Source of the DNA: Bacillus sp. Marseille-P3661
Lineage (GTDB): Bacteria > Bacillota > Bacilli > Bacillales > Bacillaceae_J
Length of the DNA: 64,000 bases
NCBI RefSeq assembly: GCF_900240995.1
Contig: NZ_LT965956.1
Coordinates: 1 to 64,000, forward strand
Direction: 5' to 3'
The translations under genes and the position numbers were made by a program. The stretch's first letter is position 1, and each line of letters starts with the position of its first letter. Below are positions 8,906 to 18,296 of this stretch, piece by piece. Below the pieces are notes generated by a model. The model was not told where the DNA came from. It saw only the letters and a list, made by a program, of their open reading frames with translations, and made no database searches.

Positions 8906-9921
8906 AAGAAATTGCAAGAGGTAAAAGGGGAGCTAAAGATCTTTCCTATGAAGAAGCCTTAGAAGCCGCTCGCTTTATTGCAGGTGGAAAAGCAACAGAT
9001 GCACAACTTGCAGCGTTCTTCATCGCTGAGCGAATTAAGACAGAATCACCGCAAGAATTACTAGCATTCGTTCAGGCTTTTCAAGAAAAATGTGAAGTGA
9101 TAAAAGGGCTGAATTGCATTCAGATTGATTTTGCTGGGCCATATACAGGAAGAAACACATTTGCCGCCACCATTCCTGTCTCACTCTTGCTTGCAGACTA
9201 TGGAATCTCCGTTTTCATGCACGCAAGTGATTCTCTACCGCCTAAATACGGGACGTCGATCAAAGATATTATTAATGAGTTAGGAATAGAAGTAGGAAAA
9301 AGTGGGCCTGCCATTTCTGAAGATGTAAAGGTGCGGAAGATAGGATTTGCTCATTCTGAACAATTATGTAATCCACTGCAGCAAATGAGACGAATCCGTG
9401 AAGAAATCGGTGTACGAACCATTTTGAACACAGCTGAAAAACTATTAAATTTATCAGGAGCTCAATTACTCATGCTGGGAGCCTTTCATCGGACGGCAAT
9501 TAATAAAATGATCCCAACCTTTGAGGGGCTAGGCTATGAAAAGGTCGTCGTGGTGCAGGGTGAAGAAGGTTCAGAAGATGTCCCTGTTCATCGTAACAGC
9601 TTTATCTATGTTTGGACAAAGGATTCTTTAAATTCCTATCTGATCAACCCAGAGGATTACGGGTTAATGGAGGAAAAGCAGGAAGGCACCTTAACGCTTA
9701 AGGACCAATGTTACATCATAATGACTATCTTAAAAGGAGAAGGAGACAAAGCGTATCCATATTATTATAAACAAGTTTTGTTAAACGCTGGAATCCGTTA
9801 TTATTATTTCGGTATCACCTCATCTGTAGAAGAAGGAATTCGAATCGCAAAAAAGCAATTGCACCAAAAAAGAGGTTTGATAAAGCTAGAAGAATGGAAA
9901 GTTGGGGCACTGGCAACATAA
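8890..9921 (+). CDS. Anthranilate phosphoribosyltransferase-like protein (TrpD2/YbiB type)
   Basis: About 343 residues with the nucleoside-phosphorylase-like fold of TrpD: an N-terminal helical domain (YEEALEAARFIAGGKATDAQ) and a larger domain with degenerate substrate loops (ASDSLPPKYGTSIKDII, LLMLGAFHRTAINKM). The glycine-rich phosphoribosyl-pyrophosphate loop of true TrpD is not recognisable, and no tryptophan genes are near. This matches the TrpD2/YbiB group, some members of which bind nucleic acid rather than make tryptophan. The start at 8890 has GGGAGGAGG just upstream and lies inside the chelatase gene. Its role in nitrate assimilation is unknown. Confidence 0.75.
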   Translation: MQHWLKEIARGKRGAKDLSYEEALEAARFIAGGKATDAQLAAFFIAERIKTESPQELLAFVQAFQEKCEVIKGLNCIQIDFAGPYTGRNTFAATIPVSLLLADYGISVFMHASDSLPPKYGTSIKDIINELGIEVGKSGPAISEDVKVRKIGFAHSEQLCNPLQQMRRIREEIGVRTILNTAEKLLNLSGAQLLMLGAFHRTAINKMIPTFEGLGYEKVVVVQGEEGSEDVPVHRNSFIYVWTKDSLNSYLINPEDYGLMEEKQEGTLTLKDQCYIIMTILKGEGDKAYPYYYKQVLLNAGIRYYYFGITSSVEEGIRIAKKQLHQKRGLIKLEEWKVGALAT

Positions 9922-9934
9922 AGGACAACATAAG

Positions 9935-9988
9935 GGGTCAGTCCTCCGCTGGAGTAAAGCTTTACTTCGGTGGGGGATTGATCTTTTT
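9935..9988 (+). terminator. Terminator ending the nas operon
   Basis: Long stem with the left arm starting GGTCAGTCCTCC, centred on TAAAGCTTTA, and the right arm ending GGGGGATTGATC, followed by six T. A few mismatches; clearly a strong rho-independent terminator. Confidence 0.85.
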
Positions 9989-10120
9989 TATATGTGATGG
10001 TAGGACTAGGACATCGGTTTATTATCCGATGGGTTTAAATTGAGAGGTATTGTTGGAATACTGAGATGAATGCATGGTAGAGGTCAGCTAATGCAACATC
10101 AGATAAATGAAAACATTAAA

Positions 10121-10148
10121 TTGATTATTCCTATAATTATAGTATAAT
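10121..10148 (+). promoter_or_regulatory. SigA-type promoter for the hydantoinase operon
   Basis: TTGATT (10121-10126), 16-base spacer, TATAAT (10143-10148), about 60 bases before the first gene of the hydantoinase/ABC transporter operon. Confidence 0.6.
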
Positions 10149-10207
10149 AAATTACGTTCAAAATTCAGAATGTAATAAAAATAAAAAAAGGTTAGGAGCA
10201 AACTACA

Positions 10208-12268
10208 GTGAGTAACAACCAATACCGGTTAGGAATAGATATTGGCGGCACTTTTACTGATTTATCATTATTGAACCCAGAAACAGGAGAAATTTTTAGT
10301 TATAAAACTCCAACTGTACCCCATGATCCGGCACAAGGAATTTCAAATGGATTAGCTCTTTTAAGCAAAGACGGTTTTAAATCATCGGATATTACATACT
10401 TTGTTCATGGAATGACCATTGGACTAAATACATTACTTCAACGAAAAGGCGCAAAGATTGCTTTGTTTGTAACTGAAGGATTTAGGGATATTTTATCCTT
10501 ACAAAGACTACGGCTGCCGATTCCTTATGATTTTCGATCACGGTTACCGGAGCCTTTAATCCCAAGGAAATACGTTTTTCCAATTAAAGAAAGAATGATG
10601 CATGATGGAACAGAACACTGTCCTTTGGATCTTACATACATTGATAACGCGGTTAAGCGAGCTGTTTCAGAAGGAATAGAGGGTATTGTCGTTTCGTTTC
10701 TGCACAGTTATAAGAATCCAATCCACGAGAAATTGGCTGTAGAGCGGATAAAGGAAAAGGCACCGCAGTTAGATGTCATTATGTCTTCGGAGCTTTGGGC
10801 GCAAATGCGTGAGTTTGAACGTACTGTTATGGCTGCGGCTAATCTTTACATCCAGCCTAATGTGAAGAAGTATTTTGAGACATTGAAAGAAAGACTAAAT
10901 GCAGAAGGAATACAAACAACCCCATTTATTACGCAGTCTAATGGGGGATTAATGGATATTGAAACAGCCGCAGCTGCGCCTGTTCGCACGTTATTTTCAG
11001 GTCCTGCTGCAGGGGTAATCGGGTCAATCAGAGCTGCAGAATCTGCTGCGATTGAGAACGTTATAACTTTTGATGTCGGCGGTACGAGTGCTGATATTTC
11101 TATAATTGAAAAGGGGAAGGCAACATTTACACAAACGAATGAACTTGCGGGCATCCCAATTATGCTTCCTTCTGTTGCTATCTATTCTATAGGTGCAGGA
11201 GGTGGCTCTGTTGCTTGGATTGATAATGGGGGAATGTTAAAGATAGGTCCTGAGTCTGTAGGGTCAAATCCTGGCCCAGCATGTTACGGTATCGGCGAGC
11301 AAGCCGCATTAACAGATGCATTTCTTGTTTGTCAATACTTGAACCCTGAGAGATTTGCAGCCGGAAATCTCCCTCTGTACAAAGAAAAATCCGAGAAAGC
11401 ACTTCAGCCGATTGCAGAGCATTTAAATTCAGGAATTGAGGATGCAGCGGACAGAATTATCCAAGTTGCAGTGGCAAATATGTACACAGAGCTTAGCAGT
11501 GTGATGGAGCAGCAGGGCTTTGACCCTCGTGAATTTAGTTTCCTAGCATTTGGCGGTGCGGGTCCTGTAATAGCAAATTTCCTAGCTGAAGAAATCCAGG
11601 CGAAAAATGTACTCATTCCGCCAAGTCCAGGTACCTTAAGTGCCTTAGGATCGTTAACTTCAGATTTCATTTATGATGCTGTTACGTCCAGACAAGGTTT
11701 ACTTGAAATTTTTACACCGGATCAATTAAAAGTAGAATTCGATAGTCTCTCAACGGAAGCAGAACAATGGATTAGACAACAGGAGCTTTCGATATTAGAA
11801 AGTACTTCTCTTTTATATTCAGTGGATGCGAGATACAAAGGACAAGCCTTTGAAATCGAACTTCCAATGTCAATTTCATGGTTGGAACAGCAGGATTTCC
11901 ATGAAATTAAAAATGCATTTCATCAGGTTCATCAACGCCAATATGGGCATAGTGATCCAACATCAAGTATTGAAATTATTAATTTACGTGTCCGTATCAT
12001 CGGTCATACACCGAAACCTGAGTTGAAAACGATGGCAAAAGCGAAGGATATTAACCCGGCTATTTTATCGACTAGAAAAATAGTTTTGAGAGGGAAAGAA
12101 TTTAATGCTAGCATTTATTCACGTGCAGACTTAAAACACGGTCAGTGTGTATTAGGACCTGCAATTGTAGAGCAGGATGATACTACTGTTGTGATATTGC
12201 CAGAATGGTTTGGGAAAATAGATGCTGCAGGCAACTTAATCATCTCGCGAATGGAGAGTGAACAATAA
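10208..12268 (+). CDS. Hydantoinase/oxoprolinase subunit A (HyuA)
   Basis: About 686 residues; ATP-dependent ring-opening amidase subunit of the hydantoinase/5-oxoprolinase family. The N-terminal domain carries the phosphate-binding DIGGTFTD; the middle domain has TFDVGGTSADIS and GAGGGSVAW; the end is a beta-rich domain. GTG start with TTAGGAG ten bases upstream. It overlaps subunit B by one base (TAATG), the usual arrangement for HyuAB. Substrate cannot be read: N-methylhydantoin, 5-oxoproline, other cyclic amides or acetone-type substrates all occur in this family. The following polyamine-type importer suggests an imported nitrogen compound. Confidence 0.88.
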   Translation: MSNNQYRLGIDIGGTFTDLSLLNPETGEIFSYKTPTVPHDPAQGISNGLALLSKDGFKSSDITYFVHGMTIGLNTLLQRKGAKIALFVTEGFRDILSLQRLRLPIPYDFRSRLPEPLIPRKYVFPIKERMMHDGTEHCPLDLTYIDNAVKRAVSEGIEGIVVSFLHSYKNPIHEKLAVERIKEKAPQLDVIMSSELWAQMREFERTVMAAANLYIQPNVKKYFETLKERLNAEGIQTTPFITQSNGGLMDIETAAAAPVRTLFSGPAAGVIGSIRAAESAAIENVITFDVGGTSADISIIEKGKATFTQTNELAGIPIMLPSVAIYSIGAGGGSVAWIDNGGMLKIGPESVGSNPGPACYGIGEQAALTDAFLVCQYLNPERFAAGNLPLYKEKSEKALQPIAEHLNSGIEDAADRIIQVAVANMYTELSSVMEQQGFDPREFSFLAFGGAGPVIANFLAEEIQAKNVLIPPSPGTLSALGSLTSDFIYDAVTSRQGLLEIFTPDQLKVEFDSLSTEAEQWIRQQELSILESTSLLYSVDARYKGQAFEIELPMSISWLEQQDFHEIKNAFHQVHQRQYGHSDPTSSIEIINLRVRIIGHTPKPELKTMAKAKDINPAILSTRKIVLRGKEFNASIYSRADLKHGQCVLGPAIVEQDDTTVVILPEWFGKIDAAGNLIISRMESEQ

Positions 12269-14235
12269 TGCGCACAGATCCCGCACAATTAGAGATAATA
12301 AGAAGTTACTTTAATGCAATTGCTTCAGGAATGGGGCATGTTATTGAACGAACTTCCTTTACAACTTTTGTAAAAGAATCAGCAGATTTTGCAACGGCTT
12401 TAGCTACTCCAGAGGGAGAATTTTATGTTTATCCCAAAACCGTTGGCGTCACTATTTTTTTAGGTCTGAGTCTAAAGCGTGCAATCGAAGAAAGTGGTCC
12501 GTTTGAGCCAGGTGACATTGTAATTACAAATGATCCGTATACAACCGACGGCTTAGCAACACATTTGCCGGACGTTCATGTTTTTAAACCCATTTTCAAG
12601 GATGGAGAAATTATCAGTTATGCATGGGCATTTGTCCATGTTAGTGATGTAGGCGGACTTGTTCCAGCTAGTATTTCACCGACGGCAACCGATATCCATC
12701 AAGAAGGGCTGCGTATCCCTCCAGTAAAGATTTATAAGGGTGGCAAGGAAAACAAAGAGGTCATTGCATTTTTAAATGCAAATAGCCGCGTTCCTCATCT
12801 AAATTACGGGGATATCAATGCGATGATTGCTGCAGTCAATACTGCAGAGACTCGCTTGCTTGATATGGTGCAAAAGTTTGGTACGGATACAGTAAAAAAT
12901 GGTATGACTGATTTGCTTGAACAAGCTGAAATGAGGGCCGGTAATATTATCAGGGATATTCCGGATGGTACATACTCTTTTGCTGACTATTTGGATGATG
13001 ATATGATATCCGACGTTCCAATCCGTCTTGCTGTAAATGTCACCATTAAAGATCGTAAAATAACATTAGATTTTTCTGATTGCGACCCGCAAGTGGAAAC
13101 AGCTTTTAATCTTGTGACAAATGGAAGCAGGCATTCCTTCTTATATCAAGGGCTAATCAACTATATTATAAGTACCGATCCTTTTATTCCGGTAAACGGT
13201 GGACTGACAAGGCCGATAGAAGTAATTGCTCCAAAAGGAACATTAGTTAATCCTGAATACCCGGCTGCTGTCGGAATCCGTCATTCGATTACAATGAGAA
13301 TGTACAATGTTATTCTCGGAGCACTTGCGAAAGCTTTACCTGAAATGGTTCCTGCTGCTGGTGCTGGACAATCCGCAATCGTTGTTTTATCAACACCTGA
13401 CGAATCAACCGGCTCACGAAAAATAGCGGTCGTCGAACCAATGGGCGGTGGCGGTGGCGGTCAGTTTGACATGGATGGTGTCGATGGCATCGATCACGCT
13501 TCGGGATTTTTGAAAAATACACCAATAGAAAGTCTTGAGCAGCATATTGATATTTTTGTGAAAAAATATGAGATTAAACAAGATACAGCAGGAGCAGGTT
13601 TCCATCGAGGTGGACATGCGATTCAGCTAGATTTTCAAATTGTAAAACCTGAATCCATTGTAACTGCACGCGGCATGGAAAGACTTCGCTTTCAACCATG
13701 GGGGCTTGCTGGCGGACAAGCAGGTTCACTTGGTAACGTAAGACTTAATCCGGATACAGAACTGGTCAAGGAACTGCCTAAAATTGAAATTTTGCGACCA
13801 GAAAAAGGTCAGGTTATTAGCATTACATCTCCTGGTGGAGGAGGATGGGGAAATCCGCTTGATCGCGATGTAGAACTTGTACTGGAGGAAGTTGAATCAG
13901 ATTTATTAAGCATTCATCTTGCAAGAGAACAGTATGGAGTGGTTATAACTGAAGGTTCGCCCGGAGTGTATGAAATTGATAAAAATGAAACAGAAATGTT
14001 TCGAAATGAAAAGTCCAAAGAAAAACGATCAGATTGGGATTTTGGTTTGGCAAGAGAAAACTATGAAGCAACATGGTCGGCGGAAGCAAGTACAACCTTG
14101 GCAAAATTGCTTTTGCAGCTTCCAGCCAATCAACGTTCACACTATAAGCATTTAATTCATAAGCAATTTGCTGAAAGTAATCAACAAATTGACAAAGCAT
14201 TAGTAGAGGAATGGTTTTTTAAATTAACAAACTAA
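12268..14235 (+). CDS. Hydantoinase/oxoprolinase subunit B (HyuB)
   Basis: About 655 residues, partner of subunit A. Family features are clear: GMGHVIERTSFTTFVKESADF near the N terminus, NDPYTTDGLATHLPDVHV, and the C-terminal SPGGGGWGNPLDRD. The last ~70 residues (charged, rich in Lys and Glu) extend beyond the GGGWG block and look variable. Its ATG overlaps the stop of subunit A, so translation is coupled. Together A and B should hydrolyse a cyclic amide using ATP in the cytoplasm. Confidence 0.88.
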   Translation: MRTDPAQLEIIRSYFNAIASGMGHVIERTSFTTFVKESADFATALATPEGEFYVYPKTVGVTIFLGLSLKRAIEESGPFEPGDIVITNDPYTTDGLATHLPDVHVFKPIFKDGEIISYAWAFVHVSDVGGLVPASISPTATDIHQEGLRIPPVKIYKGGKENKEVIAFLNANSRVPHLNYGDINAMIAAVNTAETRLLDMVQKFGTDTVKNGMTDLLEQAEMRAGNIIRDIPDGTYSFADYLDDDMISDVPIRLAVNVTIKDRKITLDFSDCDPQVETAFNLVTNGSRHSFLYQGLINYIISTDPFIPVNGGLTRPIEVIAPKGTLVNPEYPAAVGIRHSITMRMYNVILGALAKALPEMVPAAGAGQSAIVVLSTPDESTGSRKIAVVEPMGGGGGGQFDMDGVDGIDHASGFLKNTPIESLEQHIDIFVKKYEIKQDTAGAGFHRGGHAIQLDFQIVKPESIVTARGMERLRFQPWGLAGGQAGSLGNVRLNPDTELVKELPKIEILRPEKGQVISITSPGGGGWGNPLDRDVELVLEEVESDLLSIHLAREQYGVVITEGSPGVYEIDKNETEMFRNEKSKEKRSDWDFGLARENYEATWSAEASTTLAKLLLQLPANQRSHYKHLIHKQFAESNQQIDKALVEEWFFKLTN

Positions 14236-14257
14236 ATAATATCCAGAGGTGAACCTA

Positions 14258-15376
14258 ATGAAAAAGAAAAAATTATCAATATCCTTTATCCTATCGCTTG
14301 TAATGGTATTATTACTGGCAGCATGCGGGGGCGCAGGAAATGAAGCAGAACCTGAAACTGCGAATGAAAAAAATGCAGAATTGCCAGAAACTAATGAAGT
14401 TATTATTGGAGTATACGGAGGTAACTGGGAAAAGCAAATCCGTCCAAGCATTGATAAATTCCAAGAAGAAACAGGAATTAATGTTGAGGTTGTAGCAGGG
14501 GCTGATGCCGAATGGTTCACAAAACTACGTGCCTCAAACGGAAATAACCCTCAATATGATTTATTGATTTTACAACCAGATACCATTCAACGCGGGGTTG
14601 CTGCGGATTTATTCGTTCCGCTTGACGAAGAAAAAGTACCAAACTTAGCTGATCTTTATTCTTCTGTCCAAGACAAACTAACTTTTGATGGCAAACAATA
14701 TGCTGCAGGGTTTAGCATGGGCCAACTTGGTCTTGCTTATCGTAAGGATCTTGTTTCTGTGGAACCAACTAAGTGGTTAGATTTATGGAATGAAGACTAC
14801 AAAGGACATGTTGCTATTTCGTCACCAAGTTATTCTGCAGGTCTACAATTTTTCTCAGGTCTTATTAATGCTTTAGGTGGGGAAGAAAGTAATCCTGAAG
14901 ATGTTGATGCGGCTTTTGCTAAGTTAAATGAATTAAAGAGTAGCGTTGTAGCGTACCCTGATAATCCAGGAACCATTCAAACATTACTTGAACGTGGAGA
15001 AGCTTGGATTGTACCGTTTTGGGATGGACGTGTGTTCGCACTCCAGGAATCTGGCCTTGATTTAGGTTTTGTGTATCCAGAGGAAGGTGCTGTAGCTGCA
15101 GCTGCTAGTTGGGCTGTCACAAAAGGTAGTCCAAATGAAGCCAATGCATATAAATTGTTAAACCATTTAATCAGCCCTGAAGTACAAAAGGAATTTTCTG
15201 ATCAGTCGTTCTATGGGATGACAAATAAAAATGTTGAGTATAGCGATTTCTTAAAAGATAAAGTTCAAACTGGTGAAGAGGCATATCAACAATTAAAGTG
15301 GGTTGATTATGAAACAGCTACACCAAACTTAAATGATTGGACAAATCGCTGGACGCAGGAACTTGGTGGTCAATAA
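14258..15376 (+). CDS. PotD-like polyamine-type substrate-binding lipoprotein
   Basis: About 372 residues. A lipoprotein signal peptide is visible: Lys-rich start, hydrophobic core, and the lipobox LAAC, followed by an acidic linker. The mature part resembles spermidine/putrescine-type binding proteins (VIIGVYGGNWEKQIRPSI, YAAGFSMGQLGLAYRKD, WAVTKGSPNEANAYKLLN). It captures a solute outside the membrane for the ATPase and two permeases that follow. Start at 14258 has AGAGGTGA just upstream; a GTG at 14249 is less likely. Polyamine specificity is not proven; many such systems carry other cationic or amide compounds, which fits the hydantoinase context. Confidence 0.85.
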   Translation: MKKKKLSISFILSLVMVLLLAACGGAGNEAEPETANEKNAELPETNEVIIGVYGGNWEKQIRPSIDKFQEETGINVEVVAGADAEWFTKLRASNGNNPQYDLLILQPDTIQRGVAADLFVPLDEEKVPNLADLYSSVQDKLTFDGKQYAAGFSMGQLGLAYRKDLVSVEPTKWLDLWNEDYKGHVAISSPSYSAGLQFFSGLINALGGEESNPEDVDAAFAKLNELKSSVVAYPDNPGTIQTLLERGEAWIVPFWDGRVFALQESGLDLGFVYPEEGAVAAAASWAVTKGSPNEANAYKLLNHLISPEVQKEFSDQSFYGMTNKNVEYSDFLKDKVQTGEEAYQQLKWVDYETATPNLNDWTNRWTQELGGQ

Positions 15377-16473
15377 TGGGCGGTATTAAAATTGAACATG
15401 TGAGCCGCCACTTTGATGACAATGTGGCACTTGCGGATGTTAATTTAGTAGTACAAGAAGGGGAGTTTTTCTCCCTTCTTGGCCCAAGTGGCTGCGGTAA
15501 ATCGACACTTTTAAATATTATTTCTGGTTTTTTGGAACCTACATCTGGATTGGTATACATTGGTGGAAAGGATGTCACAAGTCTACCTCCATATCGACGA
15601 AATCTCGGAATGGTTTTTCAAAATTATGCACTTTTTCCTCATTTAACTGTCTTTGAGAATGTTGCATACGGGTTGAAAATAAAAAAGCTCCCTCGTAATG
15701 AAATTCGAGAAAGAGTCACGGAAGCTCTTTCACTTGTTCAACTTTCCTCGTTTGCACAAAGAAGACCGCATCAGTTAAGTGGCGGACAGCAACAGCGTGT
15801 GGCTATTGCACGTGCTTTAGCAATCCAGCCTTCTGTCCTTTTGCTTGATGAGCCATTAAGTAACTTGGATGCTAAGCTTCGCAAGGAAATGCAATTTGAA
15901 CTACGAAATATTCAACAGCGTGTCGGGATTACCACCATTCTCGTAACACATGATCAAGAGGAAGCATTAAGTCTTTCAGATAGAATTGGAATTTTAGGAA
16001 AAGGTCACCTGCAACAAGTTGGGAGTCCATTAGAGGTCTACCGCCATCCTGCCAATCGCTTCGTTGCGGAATTTATTGGACAAGTGAATTTATTTGAAGC
16101 AAGAAGGGTTAATGAAGGTCATACTGATATTAAAACAAACAAATATGAAACAGTAGAATATGAGACGGAAGGAAACCAACCTCTTCAAATAGAGGTTAAG
16201 TCACATTCTGTTCAAAAGGGATTGTTCATGCTGCGTCCGGAAAGAATCCATATATCTTTTACACCAATCGAACGATCAGTAAATGCTGCTCAAGTTACAT
16301 TAAAAGAAATCAGTTACATAGGGAATGCACTACGTCTTAATGTTGTACTTGATAAGGGCGAACTAACGATCCATACACCGGACCCAGTGTTCAATGCGCT
16401 TCCTAAACCGGGTGATACATTCTGGATTAACTGGAATGCAGAAGATATTATTCTATTGGAAGCAGGAGAGTAA
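15376..16473 (+). CDS. PotA-like ABC transporter ATPase
   Basis: About 365 residues. Walker A GPSGCGKST, Q-loop FQNYALFPH, signature LSGGQQQRVAIARAL, Walker B LLLDEPLSNLD and the switch VTHDQEEA are intact. A C-terminal TOBE-type regulatory domain follows (LRPERIHISF). The ATG at 15376 overlaps the stop codon of the binding-protein gene (TAATG), so translation is coupled; the in-frame upstream ATG at 15337 lies inside that gene. It powers import with the two permeases downstream. Confidence 0.92.
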   Translation: MGGIKIEHVSRHFDDNVALADVNLVVQEGEFFSLLGPSGCGKSTLLNIISGFLEPTSGLVYIGGKDVTSLPPYRRNLGMVFQNYALFPHLTVFENVAYGLKIKKLPRNEIRERVTEALSLVQLSSFAQRRPHQLSGGQQQRVAIARALAIQPSVLLLDEPLSNLDAKLRKEMQFELRNIQQRVGITTILVTHDQEEALSLSDRIGILGKGHLQQVGSPLEVYRHPANRFVAEFIGQVNLFEARRVNEGHTDIKTNKYETVEYETEGNQPLQIEVKSHSVQKGLFMLRPERIHISFTPIERSVNAAQVTLKEISYIGNALRLNVVLDKGELTIHTPDPVFNALPKPGDTFWINWNAEDIILLEAGE

Positions 16474-16474
16474 T

Positions 16475-17350
16475 ATGAAGAAATCTTCGAAAAAGAAAAA
16501 CCAACTTTTTCACTGGATGTTGTTGCTCCCGACCTTATTATTTCTTGGTGTATTCCTAGTAGCGCCTTTGTTATTTTTAATTGTACTTAGTTTCAGAGAT
16601 GTAGACAATATGTTAATCGTTCTGGATTCTTATAGTTTTGCACATTATATAGAAGTTTTTACGTCAGCTATTTATGTGGATACGATTTTATCGACTATTT
16701 GGATGGCAGTGATTACAACGGTACTTTGCTTATTGCTAGCCTATCCCGCAGCGTATTTGCTAGTTAGAGCACCGAATAGAAAACTTCGCGCACTGTTTTA
16801 TATCATGCTCGTTTCACCGCTTCTTACAAGTGTCGTTATACGTACTTTCGCATGGATTGTCCTTTTGGCGCAAAACGGTTTAATCAATGAAATATTACTT
16901 AAACTCAATATCATTGCAGAACCGCTATCGCTTTTATGGAATATGAAGGCAGTTATCATCGCATATGTTCAAGTGATGCTTCCATTTGCTGTGCTTCCAA
17001 TAGCAACTTCCTTGAGTGATTTAAATCCCAATTTACGAAATGCATCTATGAGCCTGGGGGCAGGACGTATTGAAAGCTTTTTTAAGGTTACACTCCCATT
17101 AACGATACCAGGAATCATCACAGGTGCAATCATCGTATTTTCTTTAGCAGCAGGCAGCTACATTACTCCATTGCTTGTTGGGGGACGGATGCAGCCGATT
17201 TTGCCTTTATCAATCTACCAGCAAGTTATGCAAGTATTTAATCTTCCACTGGCAGCAGCGATGTCGATTAGTTTATTGGCAATTGTTTTTATTGTTGTTG
17301 GATTATTGGGACTTGTATTAAAACGATGGGAGAGTAGAATGCATGGCTAA
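16475..17350 (+). CDS. PotB-like ABC permease
   Basis: About 291 residues with six predicted membrane helices and the conserved cytoplasmic EAA-like loop (ASMSLGAGRIESFFKVTLPLTIPGI). It forms half of the membrane pore. Start at 16475 is directly after the ATPase stop, with GCAGGAGAG upstream. It overlaps the next permease gene by eight bases. Confidence 0.9.
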   Translation: MKKSSKKKNQLFHWMLLLPTLLFLGVFLVAPLLFLIVLSFRDVDNMLIVLDSYSFAHYIEVFTSAIYVDTILSTIWMAVITTVLCLLLAYPAAYLLVRAPNRKLRALFYIMLVSPLLTSVVIRTFAWIVLLAQNGLINEILLKLNIIAEPLSLLWNMKAVIIAYVQVMLPFAVLPIATSLSDLNPNLRNASMSLGAGRIESFFKVTLPLTIPGIITGAIIVFSLAAGSYITPLLVGGRMQPILPLSIYQQVMQVFNLPLAAAMSISLLAIVFIVVGLLGLVLKRWESRMHG

Positions 17351-18152
17351 TAAATTTTGTAATAAATCCATACCATGGATTGATGTTTGTATTTGGACAG
17401 TGGGAATTTTCGTTTACTTATTTTTAATTTTGCCTGTTTTTGTGATTGCACTTTCTGCTTTTAGCCCTAATGCCTATCCGGAATTTCCACCAAAAGAGTT
17501 TTCATTGAACTGGTTTTATGCTGTGTTTGAAAATCCACAATGGATGGATTCTTTATGGACGAGCGGGATACTACTTGTGATTGTTACACCATTGACTGTT
17601 ATTTTAGGAACAATGGCTTCCTATGCATTGGCGAGATTGCAATTTCGCGGGAAGGAAGCCATCCAATCGTTTGTATTATCACCATTAATGATTCCACAAA
17701 TTGTTCTAGGAATTGCCTTGCTTTATATATTTACTCTAATGGGGATAAATGGAAGTATTACAGCGTTAGTGATCGGGCATATGATTATTTGTTTCCCATA
17801 TGTTGTAAGAACAGTAGCCGTTAGTGTTTCAAATTTGGATCCCCGATTGGAATTAGCTTCTATGAATCTAGGAGCAAATCCGATTCAAACATTTTTTAAA
17901 GTGACGCTTCCGTTAATAAAGCCAGGGATCATTGCAGGTGCTGTGTTTTCAACCGTTACGTCCTTTGGAGAGATTTCCATTAGTTTATTTGTATCATCAC
18001 CGTCGACCATCACAGTACCTGTTCGTACATTTAGTTATATAGAGCAAACTTTTGATCCAAGTGTAAATGCCATCTCAGTTATTTTTATTGCCATTTCGAT
18101 AATAGCACTTATTATTATTGAACGAACAATAGGATTATCTAAAGTTATGTAG
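17343..18152 (+). CDS. PotC-like ABC permease
   Basis: About 269 residues, six predicted helices, EAA-type loop ASMNLGANPIQTFFKVTLPLIKPGI. It pairs with the preceding permease. The overlapping start indicates one operon. The next gene, an aldehyde dehydrogenase, is broken, so the operon's metabolic end may be incomplete. Confidence 0.9.
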   Translation: MANKFCNKSIPWIDVCIWTVGIFVYLFLILPVFVIALSAFSPNAYPEFPPKEFSLNWFYAVFENPQWMDSLWTSGILLVIVTPLTVILGTMASYALARLQFRGKEAIQSFVLSPLMIPQIVLGIALLYIFTLMGINGSITALVIGHMIICFPYVVRTVAVSVSNLDPRLELASMNLGANPIQTFFKVTLPLIKPGIIAGAVFSTVTSFGEISISLFVSSPSTITVPVRTFSYIEQTFDPSVNAISVIFIAISIIALIIIERTIGLSKVM

Positions 18153-18296
18153 CATAGTCTCAGTTCAGTTTTTTGGCTCAGGATATAATGAAAAGGTAAT
18201 GTACCACGTAAATTTACCATTCGGATAAAAATGAAGTTCTATAAAGTTACCAAAACTCTGTTTATTTTCAAGCTGCTAAGGAAGTGAAGAGTAATA

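Noticed and set aside
8890-9921. Tryptophan biosynthesis gene trpD
   Set aside because: The phosphoribosyl-pyrophosphate loop is not recognisable and no trp genes are near; it overlaps a chelatase gene of the nas operon.
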